A stretch of DNA of 45,148 nt from NCBI RefSeq assembly GCF_001613795.1, contig NZ_LPVZ01000007.1, positions 1 through 45,148 on the forward strand, written 5' to 3'. A model generated the notes under the pieces. That model saw only the letters and a program-made list of their open reading frames with translations, was not told the origin of the DNA and searched no databases. Source of the DNA: Thalassospira sp. MCCC 1A01148 (GTDB taxonomy: Bacteria > Pseudomonadota > Alphaproteobacteria > Rhodospirillales > Thalassospiraceae). Both the position numbers and the translations under genes were made by a program. Every line of letters begins with the position of its first letter. Position 1 is the stretch's first letter. Shown one piece after another: positions 1 to 7,317 of the stretch.

Positions 1-14
1 TTGGTAGCGGAGGA
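1..14. repeat. Left copy of 14-bp attachment core
   Basis: The bases ttggtagcggagga open the window and recur exactly as its last 14 bases (45135-45148). With a serine recombinase gene running into the right copy, this is best read as the att core duplicated by integration. A short overlap from a circular assembly is the alternative. The reverse complement, tcctccgctaccaa, carries CCA where a tRNA 3' end would have it (discriminator A, then CCA), so the bacterial site may be a tRNA 3' end. That tRNA is not in the window and is inferred. Confidence 0.75.
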
Positions 15-22
15 ACGCTACC
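3..22. repeat. Inverted repeat overlapping the left att core
   Basis: GGTAGCG (3-9) and CGCTACC (16-22) are perfect inverted arms around gaggaa. Only the left arm lies inside the 14-bp core; the right arm is phage-specific. Such dyads are common in recombinase binding sites, but no binding can be shown here. Confidence 0.5.
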
Positions 23-70
23 GCCGAAACAGTCCTAAACGCGCCCTGATCACGATCGCCTGCTAGGCCC

Positions 71-895
71 TCAGATCAGGGTTTTCTGACCGCCAACGAG
101 CGCCGTCTCCACATTTGAGATCAACAGCTCGCCAACGGGCTTCGCCTCCCCGCCCTGCACCGTGTATTTGGTCTTCACCTCAAGCATGGCAAAGTCCGAG
201 AATATCTCGCGGATCTCTGGCACATCGTTGATCGACAGAATGAACGTGCCGGCCAAACCGGAAAGACGCTTGGCCAGGTCAACAAACCGCGACCGGGAAA
301 ACAGCGATTTCCCGTAATCCCCCTCACCACCGTAATAAGGCGGATCGAGGTAAACCAACGTTCGACCAGCGTCGTACCGGTCAATAACCTCGATGAAATC
401 CAAGCTCTCGATGATCACATGTGACAGGCGCTTGCGGATGCGCTCGATATTGGCTTCGATCTTCTCGATCGAGAAACGAGATCCTCGATCGCGGTCAACA
501 CCGAAATTCTGCCCCGACGGCTTGCCACCGAATGCCTGATGCTGCAGATACAGGAAACGCACCGCCCGCTCGATCTCTGTCATGAGATCCGGACGCTGCG
601 ACTTGAACCGCTCGAACTCTTCACGCGAGCACAGAAGGAATCGAGCTTCATCCAGAACGACCGAATGATGACGACGCAACTGCCGGAACAGGTTTGAGAC
701 CTCGCCATTATAGTCGTTGATCACTTCGCACTTTACCGATCGGCGACGACGAAAAAACACGCCGCCCATACCGATAAAAGGCTCTAGATAAAGGTCATGG
801 TCGACACCATCGATCAAATCGACGATCCGGTCAGCCAGACGACTTTTACCGCCGAGCCAAGGAGCCGGCGGTTCGCACTTGATTACATCTTCCAT
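71..895 (-). CDS. D12-class DNA N6-adenine methyltransferase (Dam-like)
   Basis: The product is 274 aa, normal for the family, and should transfer a methyl group from S-adenosylmethionine to adenine N6 in DNA. Visible motifs are the N-terminal PPAPWLGGKSRL (residues 9-20), the SAM-binding LEPFIGMGG (about 37-45) and the catalytic DPPY (184-187). These motifs in this order are typical of the MethyltransfD12 (Dam) family. The gene lies beyond the terminator at 1367-1406, so it probably has its own promoter in 896-1075. The target sequence cannot be read from the protein. Plausible roles are self-protection of phage DNA from host restriction or regulation. The start at 895 lacks a strong Shine-Dalgarno sequence. 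Confidence 0.9.
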   Translation of the reverse strand: MEDVIKCEPPAPWLGGKSRLADRIVDLIDGVDHDLYLEPFIGMGGVFFRRRRSVKCEVINDYNGEVSNLFRQLRRHHSVVLDEARFLLCSREEFERFKSQRPDLMTEIERAVRFLYLQHQAFGGKPSGQNFGVDRDRGSRFSIEKIEANIERIRKRLSHVIIESLDFIEVIDRYDAGRTLVYLDPPYYGGEGDYGKSLFSRSRFVDLAKRLSGLAGTFILSINDVPEIREIFSDFAMLEVKTKYTVQGGEAKPVGELLISNVETALVGGQKTLI

Positions 896-920
896 TTGTT
901 AACGATTTACCTGTACTGTC

Positions 921-1021
921 CCGCCCGCCGTCGACGGCAGCGCGGGGCGGCTTAGCCGTGGGATGTTTGCCCATCCCGGTTTGGGTCGCTGGTACGACCC
1001 AACCCCCGCCGAAACGGGGTT
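921..1021. other. Hairpin-rich divergent intergenic region, possible structured RNA
   Basis: This stretch between two divergent genes holds consecutive dyads. CCGCCC/GGGCGG (921-926, 945-950) encloses the 12-bp palindrome GCCGTCGACGGC (927-938). Next come GGGATG/CATCCC (960-965, 972-977), TTGGGTCG/CGACCCAA (981-988, 995-1002) and AACCCC/GGGGTT (1001-1006, 1016-1021). No T-run follows them, so they are not ordinary terminators. A structured leader, an ncRNA or a protein-binding array are all possible. Confidence 0.45.
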
Positions 1022-1075
1022 GCGATATTGGCGCCAAAGGCCATATCCACACCGATCGACAACGGAAGATGCGTG

Positions 1076-1411
1076 ATGGCTATCGATTGGGATGGATACA
1101 TTTCGCTGCATGAAGCGGCACGGCAAAACGATCATTGTGTGGTTCATTGCATCAATGATCGGTGCCAGCATTCCAGCAGGCTTGACTTCGAACCCTTGCT
1201 AGAACGGTTCGACAAATCGACCAGCCTTGGAAAGATCCTGAAGCGGCTTCGCTGTCAGGCCTGCAAAGGACTTGGCGCGACACCGATCATGCAGGCCGGG
1301 TCAAAGCAAAAACCGCCCACGCCACTTTTCTGCCCGATCGAAGGACGGCAGGATCACCGTTGCGACAAAAAAAAGGCGTGCCAAACCGGATGCAGGTTTG
1401 ACACGCTCTGA
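1076..1411 (+). CDS. Small zinc-ribbon-like phage protein, function unknown
   Basis: The product from ATG 1076 is 111 aa. The frame is open from 1028, but 1076 is the first ATG and has GGAAG 8-12 bases upstream. It contains CINDRC near residue 26, then a spacer, then LRCQAC with a second CxxC. This is the layout of short zinc-ribbon proteins seen in alphaproteobacterial prophages (HC...C, then RLRC..C). Two further cysteines lie near the C-terminus. The last codons overlap a minus-strand terminator hairpin, so the C-terminal tail may not be under protein-level selection. It is convergent with the lysis cassette and looks like an isolated accessory gene. No function is known to me. Confidence 0.55.
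   Translation: MAIDWDGYISLHEAARQNDHCVVHCINDRCQHSSRLDFEPLLERFDKSTSLGKILKRLRCQACKGLGATPIMQAGSKQKPPTPLFCPIEGRQDHRCDKKKACQTGCRFDTL
1367..1406 (-). terminator. Rho-independent terminator of the late (lysis/tail) operon
   Basis: On the minus strand GCGTGTCAAACC-tgcatcc-GGTTTGGCACGC forms a 12-bp stem with one mismatch, directly followed by eight T residues (complement of 1367-1374). It lies just downstream of the o-spanin stop at 1415, ending the long leftward late operon. Confidence 0.85.
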
Positions 1412-1414
1412 AAA

Positions 1415-1699
1415 TCACGGCCCGGGATTGAGATCCGGACCAAACAACTCGCCGATCTTGCGGTTCTTCCCAAAGCAATCATCGTGCGCTGAGAGCAGAT
1501 CGACGATAAACCGACCAACCTTTTTATCGGTAATCGGCGGGCTCGGATCATTCGGGCGGGGCGCGCACGATGTCAGCTCCCCCGGAACCTCCACCTCGAT
1601 CACTTCCGTCACCTGAATCGGCTCCGACACCATTGTCCCGCATGCTGTCAAAAAGACCGCGCACAGCAGGACCGACACAGCCATCGTCTGGTGCATCAT
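1415..1699 (-). CDS. Rz1-like o-spanin lipoprotein
   Basis: The product is 94 aa with a hydrophobic signal sequence ending in a lipobox, FLTAC, so Cys20 would be lipidated and the protein anchored in the outer membrane. The mature part is short and proline-containing (PRPNDPSPP), as in Rz1-type spanins. The 5' half overlaps the i-spanin gene in another frame (1548-1699), the classic Rz/Rz1 arrangement. GAGGGGGTGA precedes the ATG at 1699. Its role would be to join with the i-spanin to fuse the inner and outer membranes at the end of lysis. Confidence 0.8.
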   Translation of the reverse strand: MMHQTMAVSVLLCAVFLTACGTMVSEPIQVTEVIEVEVPGELTSCAPRPNDPSPPITDKKVGRFIVDLLSAHDDCFGKNRKIGELFGPDLNPGP

Positions 1700-2006
1700 T
1701 CACCCCCTCGATAAAAGATTTGTACCTGGCTTCTGATCGCGAACGCCGATCCCGCTCTTCTGTCAGCGCGACCTCGATCCGGGATCGGGCACGGCGGAGG
1801 CGATCAATCGTTTCCATGTTCTGAATATTCGCATCCCGCCAGCGCGCGATCCGGACATCAGCAACCTCGACCCGCGCCATTGCCGCATCAAGGCGAACGG
1901 TTTGCACGCCCGCGAAGGCAAACAAACCAACACCCACAGCACCGATCAGCCACCAAAGCGTGCTGCCCGAGAAAAACCCGCCAACCAGCTTTAAAACACC
2001 GCCCAT
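1548..2006 (-). CDS. Rz-like i-spanin
   Basis: The product from ATG 2006 is 152 aa. It has one transmembrane segment near residues 14-34 (STLWWLIGAVGVGLFAFAGV) followed by a charged, coiled-coil-prone region (about 40-105) and a glycine-rich tail. This is the topology of an inner-membrane spanin subunit. The ATG overlaps the stop of the transglycosylase gene (TAATG at 2008-2004), which fixes the start and implies translational coupling. A GTG-type start 30 bases upstream is open but less likely. The o-spanin is embedded in its 3' end. Confidence 0.8.
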   Translation of the reverse strand: MGGVLKLVGGFFSGSTLWWLIGAVGVGLFAFAGVQTVRLDAAMARVEVADVRIARWRDANIQNMETIDRLRRARSRIEVALTEERDRRSRSEARYKSFIEGVNDAPDDGCVGPAVRGLFDSMRDNGVGADSGDGSDRGGGSGGADIVRAPPE

Positions 2007-2578
2007 TATCCACCCCCGATCATTTGCCCGTACCAACCCCAGATCCGATCGACATAAGTGATCGTCTCGCGAGAATGATGACCGGTCACATCAGGCAAAC
2101 ACGAAACGATATCCCGATACAGAACAGGACCGCCGCACACCTTTTGCGCCTTGAGAAGACTGCCAAGTCCGGCGTTGTAACTGCCAAGCGCAAGACTGTG
2201 ACGATCCCATTCCGGGCGCGGCGAAGACCACTGCCCCCGGAGCCCAGCCATATAAAAAGCCGCAGCCCGGATTGAGAGCTGCGGCATGAAAGCCGACGCA
2301 TTCGCCGGCAGATCAATCTGCCCGGAAACCTGTCGCCACGTCCCGGGCATGAATTGGCATAACCCCTGCGCGCCGACAGGTGAAACCGCCCTGGGCTTCA
2401 ACAAGCTTTCCTGATAACACTGCGCTTTCAAAAGCCGCCAATCAAGCCCAGGCAGATAGCGCGCCGAATGCTGGCGGAATTCTGCGTCAAAGCGATCCGG
2501 AAACGATAAGGCCCAGCAAGTGACAGACGGCAAGAATCCGAGCAGACACGTAAATAGAAACAGGCAAATCTTCCGCAT
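2006..2578 (-). CDS. Phage lysin of the SLT/lytic transglycosylase fold
   Basis: The product from ATG 2578 is 190 aa. The N-terminus (MRKICLFLFTCLLGFLPSV) looks like a signal or signal-arrest-release sequence, so export could be holin-independent. The catalytic domain shows the SLT hallmarks: QES with the presumed catalytic Glu57, GAQGLCQFMPGTW (about 69-82) and SYNAGLGSLL. It should cleave murein glycan strands at the end of infection. The start overlaps the upstream membrane-protein gene by 92 bases. An alternative start at 2602 adds eight residues. Confidence 0.9.
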   Translation of the reverse strand: MRKICLFLFTCLLGFLPSVTCWALSFPDRFDAEFRQHSARYLPGLDWRLLKAQCYQESLLKPRAVSPVGAQGLCQFMPGTWRQVSGQIDLPANASAFMPQLSIRAAAFYMAGLRGQWSSPRPEWDRHSLALGSYNAGLGSLLKAQKVCGGPVLYRDIVSCLPDVTGHHSRETITYVDRIWGWYGQMIGGG

Positions 2579-2771
2579 TTGATATCCACCTCTTGAAATC
2601 AAAACCGGTACGCTTGTCCAAGCCTTTCAGCATCCAGCGCGCGACCAGAAACGCGATCAGCGCAAGTACGATCTGGATACAGGCCGAGACCACGGCAGGC
2701 GGAAGGACGTACGCAATCTGAGCGAGAACCGACAGAACTTCCGCCGGCAAGAACTTCAAAATTTGATCCAT
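2487..2771 (-). CDS. Small membrane protein in lysis cassette, holin-like
   Basis: The product from ATG 2771 is 94 aa. It has a long hydrophobic stretch at about residues 12-46, a polar loop (LDKRTGFDFKRW) and a second hydrophobic C-terminus (LPVSIYVSARILAVCHLLGLIV). It sits between another small membrane protein and the lysin, and overlaps the lysin start out of frame. Position and topology suggest a holin or antiholin. The sequence alone does not match a holin class I can name. Confidence 0.55.
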   Translation of the reverse strand: MDQILKFLPAEVLSVLAQIAYVLPPAVVSACIQIVLALIAFLVARWMLKGLDKRTGFDFKRWISNAEDLPVSIYVSARILAVCHLLGLIVSGSL

Positions 2772-2772
2772 T

Positions 2773-3087
2773 TCAGACCCCTTTCCAGCGACCGAGCAAA
2801 ATGGCCTGTATGCCTTTCGGGCCAAGCCAACCGATGAAGGTCGCAACCCCACAGGCCCCCTCGATGCTCATTTTGAAATAATCGACAACCCCCATGGAAA
2901 TCGCGAAACACAACACCGCTGTGCCCAATTCCCACCAGAGTTCCCGCCCCCAGAACCGCCGCGAACCCTTGGCAACAAGATTCCGATGCCAGAGAACGCG
3001 AGCAAACAAAGTCAGGCCAACGACCGGCCACCAGAATTTCAACGCCGTGAGCCACTCAGGCTCGATATCATGCGGCGGCTTGTCCAT
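2773..3087 (-). CDS. Putative holin, LydA/superfamily-III-like
   Basis: The product from ATG 3087 is 104 aa with three likely membrane segments: WWPVVGLTLFARVLWH, ELGTAVLCFAISMGVVDYF and GVATFIGWLGPKGIQAILL. The C-terminal pattern (GxxTFIGWLGPKGIQ) resembles the LydA-type phage holin family. The frame is open upstream to 3225, but ATG 3087 gives the family-like N-terminus. It is the first gene after the terminator-like hairpin at 3116-3137, so the lysis cassette may have read-through or its own promoter. Function as a holin is inferred. Confidence 0.65.
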   Translation of the reverse strand: MDKPPHDIEPEWLTALKFWWPVVGLTLFARVLWHRNLVAKGSRRFWGRELWWELGTAVLCFAISMGVVDYFKMSIEGACGVATFIGWLGPKGIQAILLGRWKGV

Positions 3088-3115
3088 GCCGGCACCCCTC
3101 CACCAAGCAAGCATT

Positions 3116-3137
3116 AAAAAAGCCGCCGATCGGCGAC
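3116..3137 (-). terminator. Probable terminator after the tail fibre genes
   Basis: On the minus strand GTCGCC-gatc-GGCGGC forms a 6-bp stem (one G-T pair), followed by six T residues. It lies 30 bases past the stop of the DUF4376-like gene at 3167 and before the lysis cassette. Confidence 0.5.
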
Positions 3138-3166
3138 TGAGAGAGGGCGCGTTGGGGCAACAAAGA

Positions 3167-3838
3167 TTAAGCCAGGTCAGGAACAGCCGGGAAACCTGTC
3201 GAACAATCGAACGCAATACAAGCATCGAGATCCGGCAACGCCTCGATCAAAGCCCAGACGTCATCAAGGTTTTCGATACAATCATCACGCAGAATGGCAA
3301 CCGTGTCGGCAATCTGGACCATTTCTGCCGGGGTGATTTTCGGTGTCGAGTTATCGGCCATCCGGAACGGGATCAGCGTAGCATCCGACGCAGCAACCCG
3401 CCGATCGGCAAGACGACCTTTCTCAGCGATATTCGCACGGCTCATTTCATCGGTTTGCACAAGGTAGCTCTCACCCTCCGCGCGATCCCAGATCCAACCG
3501 CTAAACATCGCCATCTTGCAGCAATGCACAGCTTTCTTGCGCAGCTTCGCTTTGGCCGCATCGATATTGATTGGCGAAGTAGACCAAACCAGCGCCGCCG
3601 TCTGGTTCTCGCCTTCACCCTCGATCAAAACATCCGGCGAGGAGGCCACACTCTGCCATTCGGTTGAGGGCTTGCTTGTCTGAGCAATCGGCTTGACAAA
3701 ATGCTCCGCCAGATGGCCGATCGAATGATCCGTCGCCGGCTTGAACTGGCGTCCGGTCACTGAGGTGAAATTCACCCCTTTCTCGTAGCGATTGACCGAC
3801 CAGTCTTCGTTGAAAATCACATAAAGTGGATAACCCAT
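3167..3838 (-). CDS. Tail-fibre-associated protein with DUF4376-like C-terminus
   Basis: The product is 223 aa. The N-terminal third (YPLYVIFNEDWSVNRYEKGV) looks like a fibre-tip or assembly region. The C-terminal part (residues about 110-205, with IPFRMADNSTPKITPAEMVQIADTV and IENLDDVWALIEAL) resembles the helical DUF4376 domain found at the ends of phage tail fibre proteins. AGGAG eight bases before ATG 3838 supports the start. It follows the large receptor-binding protein gene by 11 bases. A role in fibre assembly or as a fibre tip is inferred from position. Confidence 0.6.
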   Translation of the reverse strand: MGYPLYVIFNEDWSVNRYEKGVNFTSVTGRQFKPATDHSIGHLAEHFVKPIAQTSKPSTEWQSVASSPDVLIEGEGENQTAALVWSTSPINIDAAKAKLRKKAVHCCKMAMFSGWIWDRAEGESYLVQTDEMSRANIAEKGRLADRRVAASDATLIPFRMADNSTPKITPAEMVQIADTVAILRDDCIENLDDVWALIEALPDLDACIAFDCSTGFPAVPDLA

Positions 3839-3849
3839 TTGGTTAGCTC

Positions 3850-6060
3850 CTAAACAGCATTTGCAAATTTGACCGGCGTCTTGGCGACAGCAAAGCCAGC
3901 ATATAAACCGCTATCGTTGGTTGATTGCGATGCGTCAAACCACTTCACACCGTTGCCGTAAAAGTCCATGCCCCATGTATCTACGCCAGGTGAAGATATG
4001 GAATTCAGAAACTGATTCTGGACATTTGGATTAGATCCAAGGTTGTCTTTGACGAAATAATTACTGCCCCCGGAAAGCTTGCGCCCCATAAACAAATCAG
4101 CCTCGAAATCGAGCTGGGCAAACGCACCGTCTGCCGCATCGTCATTCCCTTCGTAAACATACGATTTGGAAAACTGAGGGACGGATCTCTTAATCCAAAC
4201 ACGATAAGTGCCACTCGGCAGGGAGCCATCGACGGTGAATTGATTGACCGTATTACCGGTGATGAAACCGGGATCAGATGTAAATTCAATTCCGTTCAAG
4301 CGTCGATAGCCATCGCCACCCTGTGAGCGCAAATATTCGCGACGATCCCCACCCGAAACCGGGAAAAATGTCGCCTCATCCGCGACGCCACCCGCCGAAT
4401 GATTGACGACAGTCGGAACACCGTTGACATGGTTAATTGTGACCAAAGACATGCCCGATTGGGACGTGCACCTGAATGCACGGTCGATACGCGTCCCTTG
4501 ATAGCTCACATCAGCACCGACCGCCGCACCGCCAGAGTTAAACGTAAACCCGTCCTCTCCGACGATTTCGCCCGAATTGTCCGCTGTATCGAATGGGTTA
4601 ACCTGCACGCCACCAATAATCATATTAACGCGCCATTCTTCGGCACTGTCTGTGCGGTTGGTGAGAACCAACGTATCGTCGACAAGAGGATTCCAGTTGG
4701 TGGAGAGATCACCACCACCAATGATCTGTTCACGCTGGTAGTATTCGGACGGGTCGAGTATCTGCGGGCAAGAAACCGAACCTGTACTGAGCGCCGCATT
4801 GGTGGGCGGTGCAAACCCCCACGGGTTTTGCCCGAAATTGACCTCTACGGTTGGAGAATTCCCATCATCGGAGAAAAAACCGAAATAGAAAGGCGTTTCG
4901 CCAAACAACTCAGGCGCAGATATCGCGCCTTGCGGGACCCCATCAATAAAGAACTCGATGGTTTCTGCCGCAGGGTCGGTGTATGCACCAACTTCTTCTG
5001 TCGTAAAGCCAGAGCTGTACGACGAGACCACTTCGAAGACTGACAGGGTGCCGTCATCTTCAAGCCAGATTGAACTTTCAGTGGCTACAATTCGATCAGA
5101 AAGATCGCTCGAGACACCCAGCACAAGTCTCGATCCGAAAACATCTACTTTGACGGTGAAATATGACGGCTTGTCCCTGTGAATGGGCAGCGTGGCGAAG
5201 CCAGAGGCATTCAAGGATAGATAAACCCCTGATGACCTCAAGTTTCCATGGCTGTAATTTCCATCCTTTGGACCATAGGGCAACGCCGCATTAAGGGTCG
5301 CGAAGTTGTTCTCGGGAACATCTACGGTCTGCTCGACAGATCCAACAACAGTAAGATCAGCGCCAGCCAAGTTTAGCCCCATGTTCAGAGCATCCGAAAA
5401 CGGGGCATTAATGACCGCTGGGCCGGAGTAGTTTTTATTGACCCAATGGCCGTCATTGTTGAACCGACCGAAATCCTCCCGCGCTGGCGTCAAGCTGTCC
5501 GAATAGACAAAACGGCTAATGTACTGATCTTTGCCCTGCCCCGGTGAACTACTACCACCCCAAGAGCCGATATAATAATCGGTTGTCGTACCAAGATGCG
5601 GCATGTCGTAATCAAGGGCAGGGAATGTCCCTGTCAGAAGCATTCTGACCCCGTTAAGCCAAAACTGCACGCGGTCTGAATTGACAAGCGCCCCGGTATT
5701 AATGCGAATATGCGGGTTCTTATGAGCAGCCCCGCCGCGCACCTTCCCAACCGTTGCCACACTAAAACCGCCGCCTGAAGTAGGAGCGTTCTGAATCAGA
5801 AACTGGTCAGTAACGCCAGGTCCTGCATAGAAGTAATTCGCTCCGCTGAACGGAGTAGGCCCGCAGCAAAAGTGCTGCCGGTTAGCCCCCGGCGCGGTGT
5901 CCTTATACCAATAATCAATAACCGCTTCTCGCTGACTTGACGGGGAAAAATTCCCCACCAAGTAATTGCCGCCCTCAGGGAACAGCGACGAAAAATTTTC
6001 TGGATCACCCGGATCTCCACAGCCGATCTTGGCATATGCATTTTCCATCATCAGCGACAT
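3850..6060 (-). CDS. Large tail fibre / receptor-binding protein with concanavalin-like and SPRY-like domains
   Basis: The product from ATG 6060 is 736 aa. GGAGG at 6066-6070 sits at ideal distance from this ATG, so the upstream in-frame extension is not used. Residues about 30-210 look like a lectin-type LamG/concanavalin A jelly roll (YIGSWGGSS, FNNDGHWVN). Residues about 270-420 look like a SPRY-type domain (SYFTVKVDVFGSRLVLGVSS followed by FFIDGVPQGAIS). The rest is beta-rich with many Asn, Gly and Ser. It lies last in the tail operon before the lysis genes, where the host-range protein is expected. Lectin domains suggest glycan recognition on the host surface. Confidence 0.7.
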   Translation of the reverse strand: MSLMMENAYAKIGCGDPGDPENFSSLFPEGGNYLVGNFSPSSQREAVIDYWYKDTAPGANRQHFCCGPTPFSGANYFYAGPGVTDQFLIQNAPTSGGGFSVATVGKVRGGAAHKNPHIRINTGALVNSDRVQFWLNGVRMLLTGTFPALDYDMPHLGTTTDYYIGSWGGSSSPGQGKDQYISRFVYSDSLTPAREDFGRFNNDGHWVNKNYSGPAVINAPFSDALNMGLNLAGADLTVVGSVEQTVDVPENNFATLNAALPYGPKDGNYSHGNLRSSGVYLSLNASGFATLPIHRDKPSYFTVKVDVFGSRLVLGVSSDLSDRIVATESSIWLEDDGTLSVFEVVSSYSSGFTTEEVGAYTDPAAETIEFFIDGVPQGAISAPELFGETPFYFGFFSDDGNSPTVEVNFGQNPWGFAPPTNAALSTGSVSCPQILDPSEYYQREQIIGGGDLSTNWNPLVDDTLVLTNRTDSAEEWRVNMIIGGVQVNPFDTADNSGEIVGEDGFTFNSGGAAVGADVSYQGTRIDRAFRCTSQSGMSLVTINHVNGVPTVVNHSAGGVADEATFFPVSGGDRREYLRSQGGDGYRRLNGIEFTSDPGFITGNTVNQFTVDGSLPSGTYRVWIKRSVPQFSKSYVYEGNDDAADGAFAQLDFEADLFMGRKLSGGSNYFVKDNLGSNPNVQNQFLNSISSPGVDTWGMDFYGNGVKWFDASQSTNDSGLYAGFAVAKTPVKFANAV

Positions 6061-6061
6061 A

Positions 6062-6664
6062 TCAGACCTCCGAGCGCTGAATGGTGACAACATCAATCAC
6101 ATCGTCGTCAGCGTCGTATTCGAGCATGCAACGGTTGACCGCGCCTGCGTCGTTAACAGGCGCGCTTTTTACACGGTACTTTGTTCCCCAAGTGATGCCG
6201 TGACCACCAACACCATCAATGGTCAGTTTGATTTGCGCAGGGCCTGCATCAGGGATCGTTGCCGGGTTGGAAATGTGCAACGCGCCATCCACAACATGCT
6301 TGAAGCGGTTACCCGTGGCCGGATCGAACGTTGCGACACCAGCATTGACGATCAGATCAACCGGCGTGGTGTGGAAACCCGCCCCAAGAGTTGCCGGCAC
6401 AGTGCGCTGTAATGCATCCACCATGCCATCAATTACGGCCTGCGAAATTGCCTTGCGCAATTGCTGCAGATCCGCCTCATCCGCAGGGAGCGGCGTTTCG
6501 ACGGTGCCAAGGAAATAATTGATCGCATGCTCGATCTCGCGCATCGGATGCTCGATCGCCTCGGCAGGCGGGATTGACCCCTCTACGCCGTTTTCCGGCA
6601 CCGGGTTAACGTACTGGCGGTCCGGATCTTGGGTATCCCCATTAACTGGCGGCTGATACTGCAT
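6062..6664 (-). CDS. Tail fibre / baseplate-proximal tail protein
   Basis: The product from ATG 6664 is 200 aa, the ATG overlapping the TGA of the gp48-like gene (TGATG). The N-terminus (PPVNGDTQDPDRQYVNPVPENGVEGSIPPAEAIEHPMREI) is of a kind often found at the base of tail fibres in Mu/P2-type phages. A helical segment and then a beta-rich C-terminus follow. Its place after gp48 corresponds to the fibre gene (Mu gp49, S) position, so it probably links the baseplate to the larger fibre encoded next. No enzymatic motif is visible. Confidence 0.55.
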   Translation of the reverse strand: MQYQPPVNGDTQDPDRQYVNPVPENGVEGSIPPAEAIEHPMREIEHAINYFLGTVETPLPADEADLQQLRKAISQAVIDGMVDALQRTVPATLGAGFHTTPVDLIVNAGVATFDPATGNRFKHVVDGALHISNPATIPDAGPAQIKLTIDGVGGHGITWGTKYRVKSAPVNDAGAVNRCMLEYDADDDVIDVVTIQRSEV

Positions 6665-7317
6665 CACTCACCCTCATATGACATGGTCAAAAAAGAATGG
6701 GCCGGCTGATGCCGACCCAAGAGACATTCCAAATCTTCGGCACGCGATATTCGCGCAAGCGGGTCCTGACCCAATGTCGAGACCCCGACCTTGAACCACG
6801 TCACGCGCGGACCCAAAACCCGAACACGCCACCACGCACGCTTGTCGGCAGTCGCGCCAAGCATGTCGTATCGCGTGCTGTAATCATTGCCAGACGTGTT
6901 CGCTCCGCCAACTTGGCTTACACCGACCATGAACGGACGATATTCGACGATTTCGACCTCATATCCGAGCGTCTCCGCCAAACTGACAAAGTAACGCGGA
7001 CGCTGACCGCCCGTCGCACGCAAGCGCGTCAACACGGCGGCACGCCGTTCCTCGATCGGCAGGCCGGTCGTCTGAAAACAGCAATCCGGCAGGCCGACTT
7101 GGCGTTCATGATCGGCAAGCATTTCGACTGCCCGGGCCGGTTGGCTTTCGATAATCAGGCGCTCTGCCGTGATATCGACATCGACCCATGTCGCCACCTT
7201 CCCGATCAGGAATGCATGGCCGACACCATCGTAATCACGAAAACCCTGCCATGCCGCCCCGGGCGGAAATGCCCCGGCGATCACATCGGCATATGCTTCA
7301 AGACGCTCACGCGACAT
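6664..7317 (-). CDS. Mu gp48-like baseplate protein (YmfQ/DUF2313 family)
   Basis: The product is 217 aa, within the normal range of the family. Typical features are the N-terminal LPPGxAW-like GAFPPGAAWQGF, a central ERRAAVLTRLRATGGQRPRYFVSLAETLGYEV and a C-terminal region ending in PAHSFLTMSYEG. These proteins form part of the baseplate wedge in Mu- and P2-type contractile tails. It overlaps the gp47-like gene by 11 bases and follows it in Mu order. Confidence 0.85.
   Translation of the reverse strand: MSRERLEAYADVIAGAFPPGAAWQGFRDYDGVGHAFLIGKVATWVDVDITAERLIIESQPARAVEMLADHERQVGLPDCCFQTTGLPIEERRAAVLTRLRATGGQRPRYFVSLAETLGYEVEIVEYRPFMVGVSQVGGANTSGNDYSTRYDMLGATADKRAWWRVRVLGPRVTWFKVGVSTLGQDPLARISRAEDLECLLGRHQPAHSFLTMSYEGE

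Larger units (their letters stand above)
1..66 (+). other. Open frame completing the recombinase C-terminus in the circular form
   Basis: Reading from base 1 gives codons for LVAEE, then RYRRNSPKRALITIAC, and a TAG stop at 64-66. The right end of the window reads the same core in the same phase (ttg gta gcg gag ga). If the ends are joined, the recombinase gene that starts at 43542 therefore continues without a frame change and stops here. In an integrated prophage this piece would be cut off from its gene and silent, and the recombinase would end in host-encoded residues. Confidence 0.7.
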
